Both the position numbers and the translations under genes were made by a program. From contig JAIPBL010000009.1 in assembly GCA_021739645.1 (NCBI GenBank), forward strand, positions 37,857-101,856: DNA of 64,000 nt. The letters run 5' to 3'. The stretch comes from Saprospiraceae bacterium (lineage in GTDB: Bacteria > Bacteroidota > Bacteroidia > Chitinophagales > Saprospiraceae). Positions 40,644 through 48,406 of the stretch are shown in pieces. Under the pieces are notes generated by a model. The model searched no databases, was not told the DNA's origin, and was given only the letters and a program-made list of their open reading frames with translations. The first letter of the stretch is position 1; every line of letters begins with the position of its first letter.

Positions 40644-40674
40644 TTTGATGAACAAAGATGGGTTTGTAGTTTTG
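40644..40674 (+). promoter_or_regulatory. folE promoter (full Bacteroidota consensus)
   Basis: TTTG (40644-40647), exactly 19 nt, then TAGTTTTG (40667-40674). This is the best -33/-7 match in the window. It lies just inside the pabC-folE divergent region, 89 bp before the folE ATG. Confidence 0.78.
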
Positions 40675-40762
40675 TTTTCAAAGTATTGCTGGAACAAAAA
40701 GCGGGCATCGCTGTTTTCATTGCTCTTTTCCTTAACTTTCCACCTTGAACCTGACCAAAAAT

Positions 40763-41377
40763 ATGAACAATACACTCGAAATGTCTTACATCAAAGAAGA
40801 AAACTACAATTCCGAAATTACTGATAAACTCACCGACAATTACCACAGTATCATTGATGGGCTTGGTGAGGATGCCTCTCGGGAAGGGCTGCTCAAAACC
40901 CCGGAACGAGCTGCCAAAGCCATGCAGTTTCTCACTTCTGGCTATGCAATGGATGCTGAAGAAATCCTGCGTTCTGCCATGTTCAAAGAGGAGTACAGTG
41001 AGATGGTACTGGTGAAGGACATCGAGATTTACTCACTCTGCGAGCACCACATGCTGCCGTTTCTTGGCAAGGCGCATATCGCTTACATCCCAAACGGTTA
41101 TATCGTTGGGCTGAGTAAAATTCCCCGTATCGTGGACGTGTTTGCTCGTCGGCTGCAAGTACAGGAACGCCTCACCCTCGACATCCTCAACGCCATCAAC
41201 GATACCTTAAAACCACAGGGAGTCGCTGTCGTCATCGAAGCCATGCACATGTGCATGATGATGCGGGGCGTTCAAAAACAGAACTCCACCACCACCACGT
41301 CTGCTTTCCGTGGTCAATTTGAAAAACAGGAGACGAGGATGGAGTTTTTGAATTTGATAGGTTCAAAATTACACTGA
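40763..41377 (+). CDS. folE: GTP cyclohydrolase I
   Basis: A 204-aa enzyme that opens GTP to 7,8-dihydroneopterin triphosphate, the entry to folate and other pterins. The zinc ligands are Cys93 and His96 in [10 protein letters not shown], and Cys164 in [11 protein letters not shown]; His95 is the catalytic neighbour. The blocks [31 protein letters not shown] and [12 protein letters not shown] are typical. I use ATG 40763; an upstream in-frame TTG (40745) adds six residues. It is divergent from pabC, and the four-helix-bundle element begins seven bases after its stop. Confidence 0.95.
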   Translation: MNNTLEMSYIKEENYNSEITDKLTDNYHSIIDGLGEDASREGLLKTPERAAKAMQFLTSGYAMDAEEILRSAMFKEEYSEMVLVKDIEIYSLCEHHMLPFLGKAHIAYIPNGYIVGLSKIPRIVDVFARRLQVQERLTLDILNAINDTLKPQGVAVVIEAMHMCMMMRGVQKQNSTTTTSAFRGQFEKQETRMEFLNLIGSKLH

Positions 41378-41384
41378 TTCAATA

Positions 41385-41410
41385 GCGGATTTTCGATTGC
41401 GGATTGCGGA
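41385..41410 (+). repeat. Left 26-bp terminal inverted repeat
   Basis: Begins gcggattttcgattgc and is a perfect reverse complement of 41947-41972. Confidence 0.9.
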
Positions 41411-41482
41411 CGGAGCACAGCTAATAAGCTCAAATTTTAGGAAGTTTTTTTATTTTTATGCCTTGATGAAAAACGGCATACA

Positions 41483-42022
41483 ATGAGTGGAAAAGAACTT
41501 CAAGACAGGCTTAAACGCTTTGCAGTTTCTATTGTAAAATTTGCAGAAGCGCTTCCTGAAACACCTGGATTTAGAACAATTCGCAATCAAATCGTCCGAA
41601 ACGGACCGTCTTCCGCAGCTAACTACCGAGCGGCTTGCCGACCAAAATCCAATGCAGATTTTATTTCAAAACTTGGAACAGTTGAAGAAGAACTAGATGA
41701 AACGCTGTTCTGGCACGAATTTACCGTAGCTTTGGCCGACGATTTCAGGGCTAAAATAGCACCGCTCTGGAAAGAAGGCAATGAGCTTCTGGCCATAATT
41801 GTAGCCAGCATCGTAACAACAAAAAAGGAAACAAATAACAAAAAAGCATTGCGGCAAACGGCTATTGGGATATTTCGCTACACTTTCTGCAGCACTTCCA
41901 GCATCAATTTCGATGTTTTTTCTGTTTGCAAAATACTGACCCCCAATCCGCAATCCGCAATCGAAAATCCGCAATCGAAAAATGAAATCTTTCATCTTCC
42001 CCGGTCAAGGTTCCCAGTTTGA
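41483..42022 (+). CDS. Four-helix-bundle protein (S23/IVP family), with extended C-terminus
   Basis: A 179-aa frame. Residues 1-~118 are a standard four-helix-bundle protein of the S23 ribosomal/intervening-sequence family: LQDRLKRFAVSIVKFAEALPETPGFRTIRNQIVRNGPSSAANYRAACRPKSNADFISKLGTVEEELDETLFWHEF and a final helix ELLAIIVASIVTTKK. The family is usually ~115-130 aa, and the last ~50 residues are atypical: they translate the right inverted repeat (NPQSAIENPQSK) and run 41 bases into fabD. The native stop has therefore probably been lost. Family members bind RNA or other proteins in some systems (DGR Avd is related), but function here is unknown. Confidence 0.7.
   Translation: MSGKELQDRLKRFAVSIVKFAEALPETPGFRTIRNQIVRNGPSSAANYRAACRPKSNADFISKLGTVEEELDETLFWHEFTVALADDFRAKIAPLWKEGNELLAIIVASIVTTKKETNNKKALRQTAIGIFRYTFCSTSSINFDVFSVCKILTPNPQSAIENPQSKNEIFHLPRSRFPV
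41947..41972 (-). repeat. Right 26-bp terminal inverted repeat
   Basis: Perfect reverse complement of 41385-41410; it ends nine bases before the fabD start and overlaps the C-terminal codons of the four-helix-bundle frame. Confidence 0.9.
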
Positions 42023-42860
42023 ATGTATGGGAAAGGACATGTACGAGAACAATGGCTATGCCAAAGAACTTTTCGAACAGGCCAACGAAATACTCGGCTA
42101 CCGCATCACCGATGTGATGTTTGAGGGTGATGCGGAGTCTTTGAAACAGACCAAAATTACCCAACCAGCCGTATTTCTCCATTCCATCATTCGGGCAAAA
42201 ATGGCAGGAGCCGACTTCCAGCCCGGAGCGGTTGCTGGCCACTCGCTTGGCGAGTTTTCTGCGCTGGTGGCGGCACGTGGCATGTCCTTTGAGGATGGCC
42301 TGAGGCTTGTGCAACAGCGGGCGATGGCCATGCAGCGGGCATGTGAAATGACCGAAGGCACTATGGCTGCCGTGCTTGGCCTCGCCGATGAGGTGGTGGA
42401 AGAAATTTGCGCCAGCATCGAAGCAATTGTTGTGCCTGCGAACTACAATTGTCCCGGCCAGTTGGTCATTTCCGGTTCGGTGGCGGGCATCGAGGCTGCC
42501 GTGGCAAAATGCACGGAGGCGGGCGCTATGAAGGCTATCGTTTTGCAAGTGGGGGGGGCATTCCACTCGCCGCTGATGCACCCAGCCCAAGAGGAATTGA
42601 AGGCAGCATTGGAGGCGACGAACTTTGAAACCCCAATTTGCCCCATTTACCAAAACGTAAACGCAAAGCCGGAAACGGAACCAGAGCGAATCCGTCAAAA
42701 CCTCGTTGACCAGTTAACTGCTCCTGTTCGCTGGACCCAAACCATGCAAAACATGATTGCCGATGGGGTAAGTGAGTTTGTGGAAGTGGGCGGAACGGGC
42801 AAGGTGCTTCGTGGTTTCGTGGCACGGGTGGACAGAAGATTCCCCACGGCAACGCTTTGA
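41982..42860 (+). CDS. fabD: Malonyl-CoA:ACP transacylase
   Basis: A 292-aa enzyme that loads malonate onto ACP for fatty acid synthesis. The nucleophile elbow GHSLG places Ser88, the FIFPGQGSQ start is present, an active-site His lies in GAFHSPLMHPA, and the NCPGQLVISG block is typical. The ATG at 41982 lies within the 3' end of the four-helix-bundle frame and nine bases after the inverted repeat, so the element forms the immediate 5' leader of this essential gene. The yqgE gene follows 91 bp later. Confidence 0.95.
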   Translation: MKSFIFPGQGSQFECMGKDMYENNGYAKELFEQANEILGYRITDVMFEGDAESLKQTKITQPAVFLHSIIRAKMAGADFQPGAVAGHSLGEFSALVAARGMSFEDGLRLVQQRAMAMQRACEMTEGTMAAVLGLADEVVEEICASIEAIVVPANYNCPGQLVISGSVAGIEAAVAKCTEAGAMKAIVLQVGGAFHSPLMHPAQEELKAALEATNFETPICPIYQNVNAKPETEPERIRQNLVDQLTAPVRWTQTMQNMIADGVSEFVEVGGTGKVLRGFVARVDRRFPTATL

Positions 42861-42951
42861 GTAGAAACTACGTCAGCACTTTGCGCAGCCTGTTTAAAGA
42901 ATTTGCATTTCTGGAATTCTCGCTGCAATTTGGCGCTTGTAAATCACGAAC

Positions 42952-43509
42952 ATGGAAGATACTAAAATACAGGCCGGAAGTATTCTATTGGCCGAGCCAT
43001 TTATGCTCGACCCCAACTTCAAGCGCACGGCGGTGCTGCTCTGCGAACACAATGAAGAGGGCAGTATCGGGTTCATTTTGAACAAAAAACTCGATATGCG
43101 GGTGGATTCTTTGGTCAATGATTTTCCAGAGTTTGACTCGAACGTCTATTTCGGCGGGCCTGTTCAGACCGATACCATTCACTACATCCACAATGTTGGC
43201 GACCTTTTGGAAGAAAGCCGGAAGGTGGCAGATGGCGTTTGGTGGGGTGGCGATTTCGAGCGGCTCAAATTTTTGATTAGCTCCGAGTTGGTAAAACCTG
43301 AAAACATCAGGTTTTTTGTCGGCTACTCAGGCTGGTCGGAGAGCCAGTTGGAGGAAGAAATGGGGACTGGCTCCTGGGTTCCTGCCCACATGCACCCCAA
43401 TTATGTTTTCAAGTCAAAACCAGACTCACTTTGGTCGCAGGTCATGTCCAACAAAGGCGACCTCTTTACGGTCATTGCTAGTATGCCCGATTCTGTGACT
43501 TACAATTAA
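42952..43509 (+). CDS. yqgE: YqgE/AlgH family protein (DUF179)
   Basis: A 185-aa protein with the family hallmarks: GSILLAEPFMLDPNFKRTAVLLCEHNEEGSIGFILNKK, then VYFGGPVQTDTIHYIHNVG and a C-terminal FFVGYSGWSESQLEEEMGTGSWV. The biochemical role of YqgE is unknown; AlgH was first described as a regulator in Pseudomonas. It follows fabD in the same direction. Confidence 0.9.
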   Translation: MEDTKIQAGSILLAEPFMLDPNFKRTAVLLCEHNEEGSIGFILNKKLDMRVDSLVNDFPEFDSNVYFGGPVQTDTIHYIHNVGDLLEESRKVADGVWWGGDFERLKFLISSELVKPENIRFFVGYSGWSESQLEEEMGTGSWVPAHMHPNYVFKSKPDSLWSQVMSNKGDLFTVIASMPDSVTYN

Positions 43510-43697
43510 GCCTTTAAAAAAGCGTGGGTGTTTGTGTTTCTACGTTGGAATTTTTATCGTTAAAAATTGCCTACCCAACCCTTTTGCCCTTCCTTCCTGT
43601 CTCCCATTCTGTGAGTTTGCTGATTTTAACATCCACCAGCTTGCAGGGAATCTTAACCATTGATACCTTGTCAGAAATTTTTAACAAAAAAACTGAC

Positions 43698-44483
43698 ATG
43701 AAAGAAAATAAGCTGTTTACGCTTCTCTTGTTGCTATTGGTTATTTGGATACCTGCAAAAGCCCAAACACCTAGCATTGACATCGTCACCATGAAAGATG
43801 GCAAGACCTGGTCCGGGAAAATCATGCAATATTCGCCTGGCAGCATCCTCCGAATTGAGCTGGCTGACGGTACAATAGTGGAGGTTTCTGACGGTGAAAT
43901 TACCAAGATTCAACAGGGGGTAGAGCTTCCAAAAGAGGAAATAAAAAGGCAAGACCACCAGACTCCAGAAGCTAGCCCAAAGGCGAAAACACGTGGATTT
44001 TATGCGACATCCATGCTTTCGTTTGCAGGTGGTGACAGCAACAGCGAGGGTATCTCTCTTGGCGCAGGGTTCAGCCAAGTTTTTGGGTTTCACCTTAACC
44101 AGCACTTGGGTATTGGTGGCGGATTTGGCATCGACAATTATTCCCGGAGGGGTGAGACCGTTTACCCGCTGTTTGGAGAAGTAAGAAGTTTTTTACCCTC
44201 CAAAAAAAGCACTGGTAATTTTTACTTGCTAGCTGCTGGTGGATATGCATTTGGGTTTCCAAGAAAACGCCTTGACATTACGGATTCAAAGGGTGGGGTA
44301 GTAGGGTATGCAGCCCTTGGCTACCGGGCTGTTTCCGCCGAGGGACTTGATATTAACGTGGACATTGGGCCAAAATTCCAACGGGCACATTTTGAACGAA
44401 AATTATACAATGGCGATGTTGAGGTTCGGGATATTGATTTCAAACGCATCGTGATTCGAGTTGGGATAGGATTTTGGAAATGA
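43698..44483 (+). CDS. Exported protein with SH3-like N-terminal segment and beta-barrel, unknown function
   Basis: A 261-aa protein. ATG 43698 gives a signal peptide (MKENKLFTLLLLLLVIWIPAKAQ); the longer frame from 43524 has none. Residues ~28-70 read as a small beta domain (VTMKDGKTWSGKIMQYSPGSILRIELADGTIVEVSDGEITKIQ). The rest alternates short strands with GGG and ends in FWK, typical of an outer-membrane beta-barrel of about eight strands. The family is unknown to me. It sits 75 bp before the ECF sigma gene. Confidence 0.7.
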   Translation: MKENKLFTLLLLLLVIWIPAKAQTPSIDIVTMKDGKTWSGKIMQYSPGSILRIELADGTIVEVSDGEITKIQQGVELPKEEIKRQDHQTPEASPKAKTRGFYATSMLSFAGGDSNSEGISLGAGFSQVFGFHLNQHLGIGGGFGIDNYSRRGETVYPLFGEVRSFLPSKKSTGNFYLLAAGGYAFGFPRKRLDITDSKGGVVGYAALGYRAVSAEGLDINVDIGPKFQRAHFERKLYNGDVEVRDIDFKRIVIRVGIGFWK

Positions 44484-44558
44484 AATACTATCTAGAATGA
44501 CCTTGTATATTGTTGAAAATCAATTGATTATCGAATGATTTAGCAAACTGAATTTCAT

Positions 44559-45116
44559 TTGTTTCAAAAACCACAACATACCGATGAGGCATTGGTGCAG
44601 GGATGTGTTGCCAATGACCGCTACTGGCAGGAGCAGTTTTACCGCCGCTTTTTTCCTGCCATGATGGCAATGTGCCTCCGCCGGACGGATGACCGTGATG
44701 AAGCAATGTCCATTGTCAACAACGGGTTTTTAAGGGTTTTCAAGAAAATTCATCTCTATTCTTTCAAGGGTTCTTTGGAAGGTTGGGTGAGGAGGTTGGT
44801 TTGGCACAGTTTGGCCGACTACTTTCGTGACCAACAGAAATACGTTCATTTTCTAGTTTTTGAAGAGCGGGACGAGCCAGTTCATACCAGCCCAGCCAGC
44901 CAACTTTATGTTGATGACATACTTGGGATGGTAAATTCACTGCCCCCGGCCAGTGCTGCTGTTTTTCGGCTTTATGCCATTGAGGGGTATTCCCATGCGG
45001 AGATTGGCGAACAGCTTGGCATCAGTGATGGCACCTCAAAATGGCATCTTTCAACCGCTCGGAAGCAACTCAAGAAAATGATTCATCAACATGAAATGCG
45101 GAACTATGTCGGATAA
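44559..45116 (+). CDS. ECF-type RNA polymerase sigma factor
   Basis: A 185-aa sigma-70 family protein with region 2 (EQFYRRFFPAMMAMCLRRTDDRDEAMSIVNNGFLRVFKKI) and region 4 with the helix-turn-helix (GYSHAEIGEQLGISDGTSKWHLSTARKQLKKM). I accept the TTG start at 44559, because an in-frame stop lies 18 bases upstream, no ATG occurs before the conserved region, and the N-terminus DEALVQGCVANDRYWQEQFYRRFF matches Bacteroidota ECF factors. It is the first gene of a likely four-gene run; the next gene starts inside its last codons. It probably controls its own operon through the following membrane protein. Confidence 0.92.
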   Translation: MFQKPQHTDEALVQGCVANDRYWQEQFYRRFFPAMMAMCLRRTDDRDEAMSIVNNGFLRVFKKIHLYSFKGSLEGWVRRLVWHSLADYFRDQQKYVHFLVFEERDEPVHTSPASQLYVDDILGMVNSLPPASAAVFRLYAIEGYSHAEIGEQLGISDGTSKWHLSTARKQLKKMIHQHEMRNYVG

Positions 45117-46404
45117 ACCTTTACATATTGACAAGAAATTTACAGACCAAGCTTGGGCGGGGATGCGCAATCTGCTCGACCAAGAAATGCCCGTACCACC
45201 GGGGAAACGTCGGCGCTTTATGGGTTTTTGGTGGCTCGGATTAGTGGCCGTCGGCCTTTTGGTAGGTGCTGGCTATTTGTTTTTTGGTAAAAAAACAGCA
45301 ACTCCCACAGTGACTAACCAACCAATTGCAGGTTCTGTTTTGCCACAATTCCCTCATCAAATTGAGACATCCATCATACCGGACGATGAGTCAATTGCCT
45401 CAGAGGAACTGTCGGCAGAAATCGCTTCAACTCAAGCGGAAGCTGCCCCAAAAATTCAATCGTCAAACACTGGAAATAAGCCCAAACAGTGCAACTCACC
45501 ATTAGAAAAAATGTCCGCTGGCACTCTTGGCAAAATGAATCACCAGGAAACTGAAGCTTTTCAGGGAACATTGCTGGAACCCGCATTGCAACTAATTGCA
45601 TCGGCGGCCATTCCAAATGCTTCTTCAAATACCTTGGAAACGCCCATTCCGTCTGAGGCGGTTGCTATTTCAGGAATGGAGCCACTGCCAAACTATTCCA
45701 TTCCAGCATTTGCCGCTCCAATAAATAACGATATAAAAGTCCAAGCATTTTTATCTAAAAAACCAGGCTGGGATTGGGCAATTCAAGCCAACGCTATTGC
45801 TGTACCAAACCTGACCGGAGGTGGTTTTTCGGTTGGAGTAGTAGCTGATAAGTATTTGTTGGCCGATAAATTGTCTTTTGAAATAGGGGTGGGCTATGCT
45901 TATTTGCGCCAGCCTGTCATTGCCAATACTTTTGAAAATTCAGTTTTTGAAAATGCAAGTGACAATATCATTTATGAAAATGCTGACTTAACTTCTTTTG
46001 ATGCTTCAGGAATAGCTTTAACAACCGCTCTAAGGAAAAATTTGAATCTTCACTACCTAACTGTGCCTATCCAAATAAATTACTGTTTTGCAAAACGGGT
46101 TTGTGCTAATGTCGGTTTTAACACAGGTATTTTGCTTTCATCACCATCAGATTATACCCAAGATGGTATTTTAAATGCCAATATTTGGCGAAAGCAAAGT
46201 GATTTTAGAACTGGAACAGCTTCAAAGGTCTCGATTCTGGATGCTGCAGTTACAGCGGGCCTTGGGTTTCGGTGTTCAAAAAGTACCAGCCTGCATCTCG
46301 ACTACCTCCACGGTCTCCGAGATGTCCTTCCAGAAAACCATGTTGGCGATTACAACCGGGTCATAAAAATCGGAGTACGGATTAAATTGAAAAGCAGATA
46401 CTAA
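45106..46404 (+). CDS. Putative anti-sigma-like trans-envelope protein with outer-membrane-type barrel
   Basis: A 432-aa protein from ATG 45106, overlapping the sigma gene by 11 bases (an ATG at 45091 is an alternative). Residues 1-37 are cytoplasmic and end in KRRR. Residues 40-60 form one membrane helix (GFWWLGLVAVGLLVGAGYLFF). A low-complexity Ala/Ser/Pro periplasmic linker runs to about 200. Residues ~210-432 look like an outer-membrane beta-barrel of the PorT/OMP type (WAIQANAIAVPNLTGGGFSVGVVADKYLL...RVIKIGVRIKLKSRY). No recognised anti-sigma zinc motif is seen. Translation is coupled to the sigma gene, so a signalling role is inferred. Confidence 0.75.
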   Translation: MSDKPLHIDKKFTDQAWAGMRNLLDQEMPVPPGKRRRFMGFWWLGLVAVGLLVGAGYLFFGKKTATPTVTNQPIAGSVLPQFPHQIETSIIPDDESIASEELSAEIASTQAEAAPKIQSSNTGNKPKQCNSPLEKMSAGTLGKMNHQETEAFQGTLLEPALQLIASAAIPNASSNTLETPIPSEAVAISGMEPLPNYSIPAFAAPINNDIKVQAFLSKKPGWDWAIQANAIAVPNLTGGGFSVGVVADKYLLADKLSFEIGVGYAYLRQPVIANTFENSVFENASDNIIYENADLTSFDASGIALTTALRKNLNLHYLTVPIQINYCFAKRVCANVGFNTGILLSSPSDYTQDGILNANIWRKQSDFRTGTASKVSILDAAVTAGLGFRCSKSTSLHLDYLHGLRDVLPENHVGDYNRVIKIGVRIKLKSRY

Positions 46405-46458
46405 CTTGCGGTCGAATCGGCTATGCTTTCAACGGGCGAGCCACAAAATCTCCGCAAC

Positions 46459-47619
46459 ATGCTGACTTGCCAAAAACACCTGTTTTCCATTCCTGACGAG
46501 GTTTCCTACCTCAACTGCTCGTACATGTCTCCCATACCCGAACCTGTGGAATTTGCTGGCTATCAAGCCATTGCGAAGAAAACGATGCCGTATGAGATTC
46601 TTGTTCCTGATTTTTTCGAACCGGTGAACCATTTAAAATCACTTTTCTCGAAACTCATCAATTGTGATGACCCAGAACGCATTGCCATTGTGCCATCGGT
46701 ATCTTATGGTATCTCCTCGGTTGTAAAAAATGTAAAAATTGGCACTGGCCAAAATATCGTTGCAATTGACGAAATCTTCCCAAGCAACTTCTATCCTTGG
46801 CGACGACTGACCATGGAAAATGGGGGCGAAATAAAAGTAGTTAAGCGTCCAGATGAAATTGAAGGCAGGGGTAGGATATGGAACGAGCGCCTTCTCGAAG
46901 CCATTGACAATCAAACAGTTGCGGTGGCGGTTCCGAATGTCCACTGGGCAGATGGAACTTTGTTTGACTTGCGAGCCATTCGATTGCGAGCCAACGAAGT
47001 TGGGGCGATGCTGATTGTTGACGGCACACAATCTGTGGGAGCATTGCCTTTCGATTTGGCTGAAATCCAGCCCGATGCGCTGGTTTGTGGGGGGTACAAG
47101 TGGTTGCTGGGCCCCTACAGTATGGGTATGGCCTATTTTGGTGAGCGATTTGACAATGGTGTGCCCATTGAAGAGAGTTGGATGAACCGAAAGGACAGCG
47201 AGCGTTTCGAGAATTTAACTTCCTACCAAGATACCTATAAACCCAAAGCTCATCGCTATAACATGGGCGAGAACAGTCAATTTATAGGGGTGCCCATGCT
47301 CACTGCTGCACTAGAATTGATTCTGGGTTGGGGTGTAAAGAATATTCAAGAATATTGTAAAAACCTGTCCGCTCCATATATCCAACATCTTGTTGAGCTA
47401 GGGTTTCATTTGGAGCAGCAAGCCTATCGTTGCAATCATTTAATCGGCGTAAGATTGCCTGCTGAAATTAATTTGGAAGCGGTAAAAAATGCAACTGTTC
47501 AGCGAAACGTTTACGTGTCTTACCGTGCAGGTGCCATGCGCATTTCACCGCATCTTTACAATGACTCCAAGGATTTTGAGCGACTGGTGGAAGCTGTGGA
47601 AGACGTCATAAAAGGTTGA
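46459..47619 (+). CDS. Class V aminotransferase / cysteine desulfurase-like protein
   Basis: A PLP enzyme of 386 aa from ATG 46459; an in-frame ATG at 46423 adds twelve residues not typical of the family. Typical blocks are YLNCSYMSPIPEPV, a PSVSYGISSVVKN phosphate loop, VPNVHWADGTLFDL, IVDGTQSVGALPFDL and the PLP lysine in CGGYKWLLGPYSMG. The fold matches aminotransferase class V (kynureninase/desulfurase/phosphoserine-type); the substrate is unknown. It follows the sigma-factor operon with 54 bp spacing. Confidence 0.85.
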   Translation: MLTCQKHLFSIPDEVSYLNCSYMSPIPEPVEFAGYQAIAKKTMPYEILVPDFFEPVNHLKSLFSKLINCDDPERIAIVPSVSYGISSVVKNVKIGTGQNIVAIDEIFPSNFYPWRRLTMENGGEIKVVKRPDEIEGRGRIWNERLLEAIDNQTVAVAVPNVHWADGTLFDLRAIRLRANEVGAMLIVDGTQSVGALPFDLAEIQPDALVCGGYKWLLGPYSMGMAYFGERFDNGVPIEESWMNRKDSERFENLTSYQDTYKPKAHRYNMGENSQFIGVPMLTAALELILGWGVKNIQEYCKNLSAPYIQHLVELGFHLEQQAYRCNHLIGVRLPAEINLEAVKNATVQRNVYVSYRAGAMRISPHLYNDSKDFERLVEAVEDVIKG

Positions 47620-47629
47620 TTTTTTGTGT

Positions 47630-48277
47630 ATGAAAAATTATAGGTATTTATTTTCGATGGCTCTTTTGCTGTGTTTTCTGGCGAATTGCCTCGCACAGCG
47701 CATTGTTAGCGCTAAACTTTACGGACACCTGGCGCTAAATGACGGCATTTCCATCCCAGTTTTTGAGGAGCCAAGTGGCCAAATCCTGCGGTACAAATGG
47801 CTGGCACCTGCTATTAGATTCCAGTATGACAATAACCGCTACAATGAATGGGAACTGACTGATTTGGTTTTTCAAAAAGCACCTGATAGCGAAACCGATA
47901 CGAGGCTTTCCATCGGACTTCGATATGAAACTGGCATTCGTTTGACAAAAAATGCAGCAGCGCCTTTAGAAATTAGTCTTGGTGGGTCGTTACGTGGGTT
48001 TACCGCCTTAGAGCAACTCAACGATACCAATATACTTGGGTTAGCAGCAGAGAATACGTTTTATGGGCTTTCATTGGCAATAACACCACATCTTCAATTC
48101 CGATTGACACCAAACTTGGTATTCAATTTTAGTCCGTATGTTGAACTTGCCAACGGCACGGTGAGGTTAGAATATGTTTATGATGAGTTTATCGATGAAG
48201 ACCAAAGGGGAAGTGTAGATTTTTACTTTCGAGGTTTTCAGTCGATTCTTAGGTTTGGGTTGGGGTGGAAGTTTTAA
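47630..48277 (+). CDS. Small outer-membrane beta-barrel protein, unknown
   Basis: A 215-aa protein with a signal peptide (MKNYRYLFSMALLLCFLANCLAQ) from ATG 47630. It consists of alternating strands (RLSIGLRYETGIRLTKN, PLEISLGGSLRGF, YGLSLAITPHLQFRLTPNLVFNFSPYVEL) and ends in FGLGWKF with a C-terminal phenylalanine, as in outer-membrane barrels. It lies 10 bases after the aminotransferase gene, so it is probably the last gene of the sigma-factor run. A terminator follows. Confidence 0.75.
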   Translation: MKNYRYLFSMALLLCFLANCLAQRIVSAKLYGHLALNDGISIPVFEEPSGQILRYKWLAPAIRFQYDNNRYNEWELTDLVFQKAPDSETDTRLSIGLRYETGIRLTKNAAAPLEISLGGSLRGFTALEQLNDTNILGLAAENTFYGLSLAITPHLQFRLTPNLVFNFSPYVELANGTVRLEYVYDEFIDEDQRGSVDFYFRGFQSILRFGLGWKF

Positions 48278-48282
48278 AAAAA

Positions 48283-48311
48283 AGCCACCCTGCTCGAACG
48301 GCGGGGTGGCT
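48283..48311 (-). terminator. Terminator of the minus-strand T9SS protein gene, possibly shared
   Basis: Arms agccaccc and gggtggct (48283-48290, 48304-48311). A run of A on the left is a T-run for the minus-strand gene ending at 48407. The hairpin may also stop the plus-strand gene ending at 48277. Confidence 0.7.
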
Positions 48312-48406
48312 AAGTGGAATGTTATCACAGTGCGAGGGGAAGTGTAAGCTTAATCACTTATTGTTTACAAATAACTGAAGTTAAGATAATTTCGTGTGGT
48401 TGGCAA

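Larger units (their letters stand above)
41385..41972. mobile_element. IVS-like element: four-helix-bundle gene between 26-bp perfect inverted repeats
   Basis: Left terminal repeat 41385-41410 and right terminal repeat 41947-41972 are exact reverse complements over 26 nt and mismatch immediately inside and outside. They iterate a gattgcgga word. Between them is a four-helix-bundle (S23/IVP family) gene. The element fills the folE-fabD junction and ends nine bases before the fabD ATG. Genes of this family are best known from intervening sequences in 23S rRNA, which also end in complementary repeats that form a stem. No transposase is present and no clear target duplication is visible. Confidence 0.6.

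Noticed and set aside
41385..41972. Insertion sequence
   Set aside because: Perfect terminal inverted repeats are present but there is no transposase and no clear target-site duplication; described as an IVS-like element instead.
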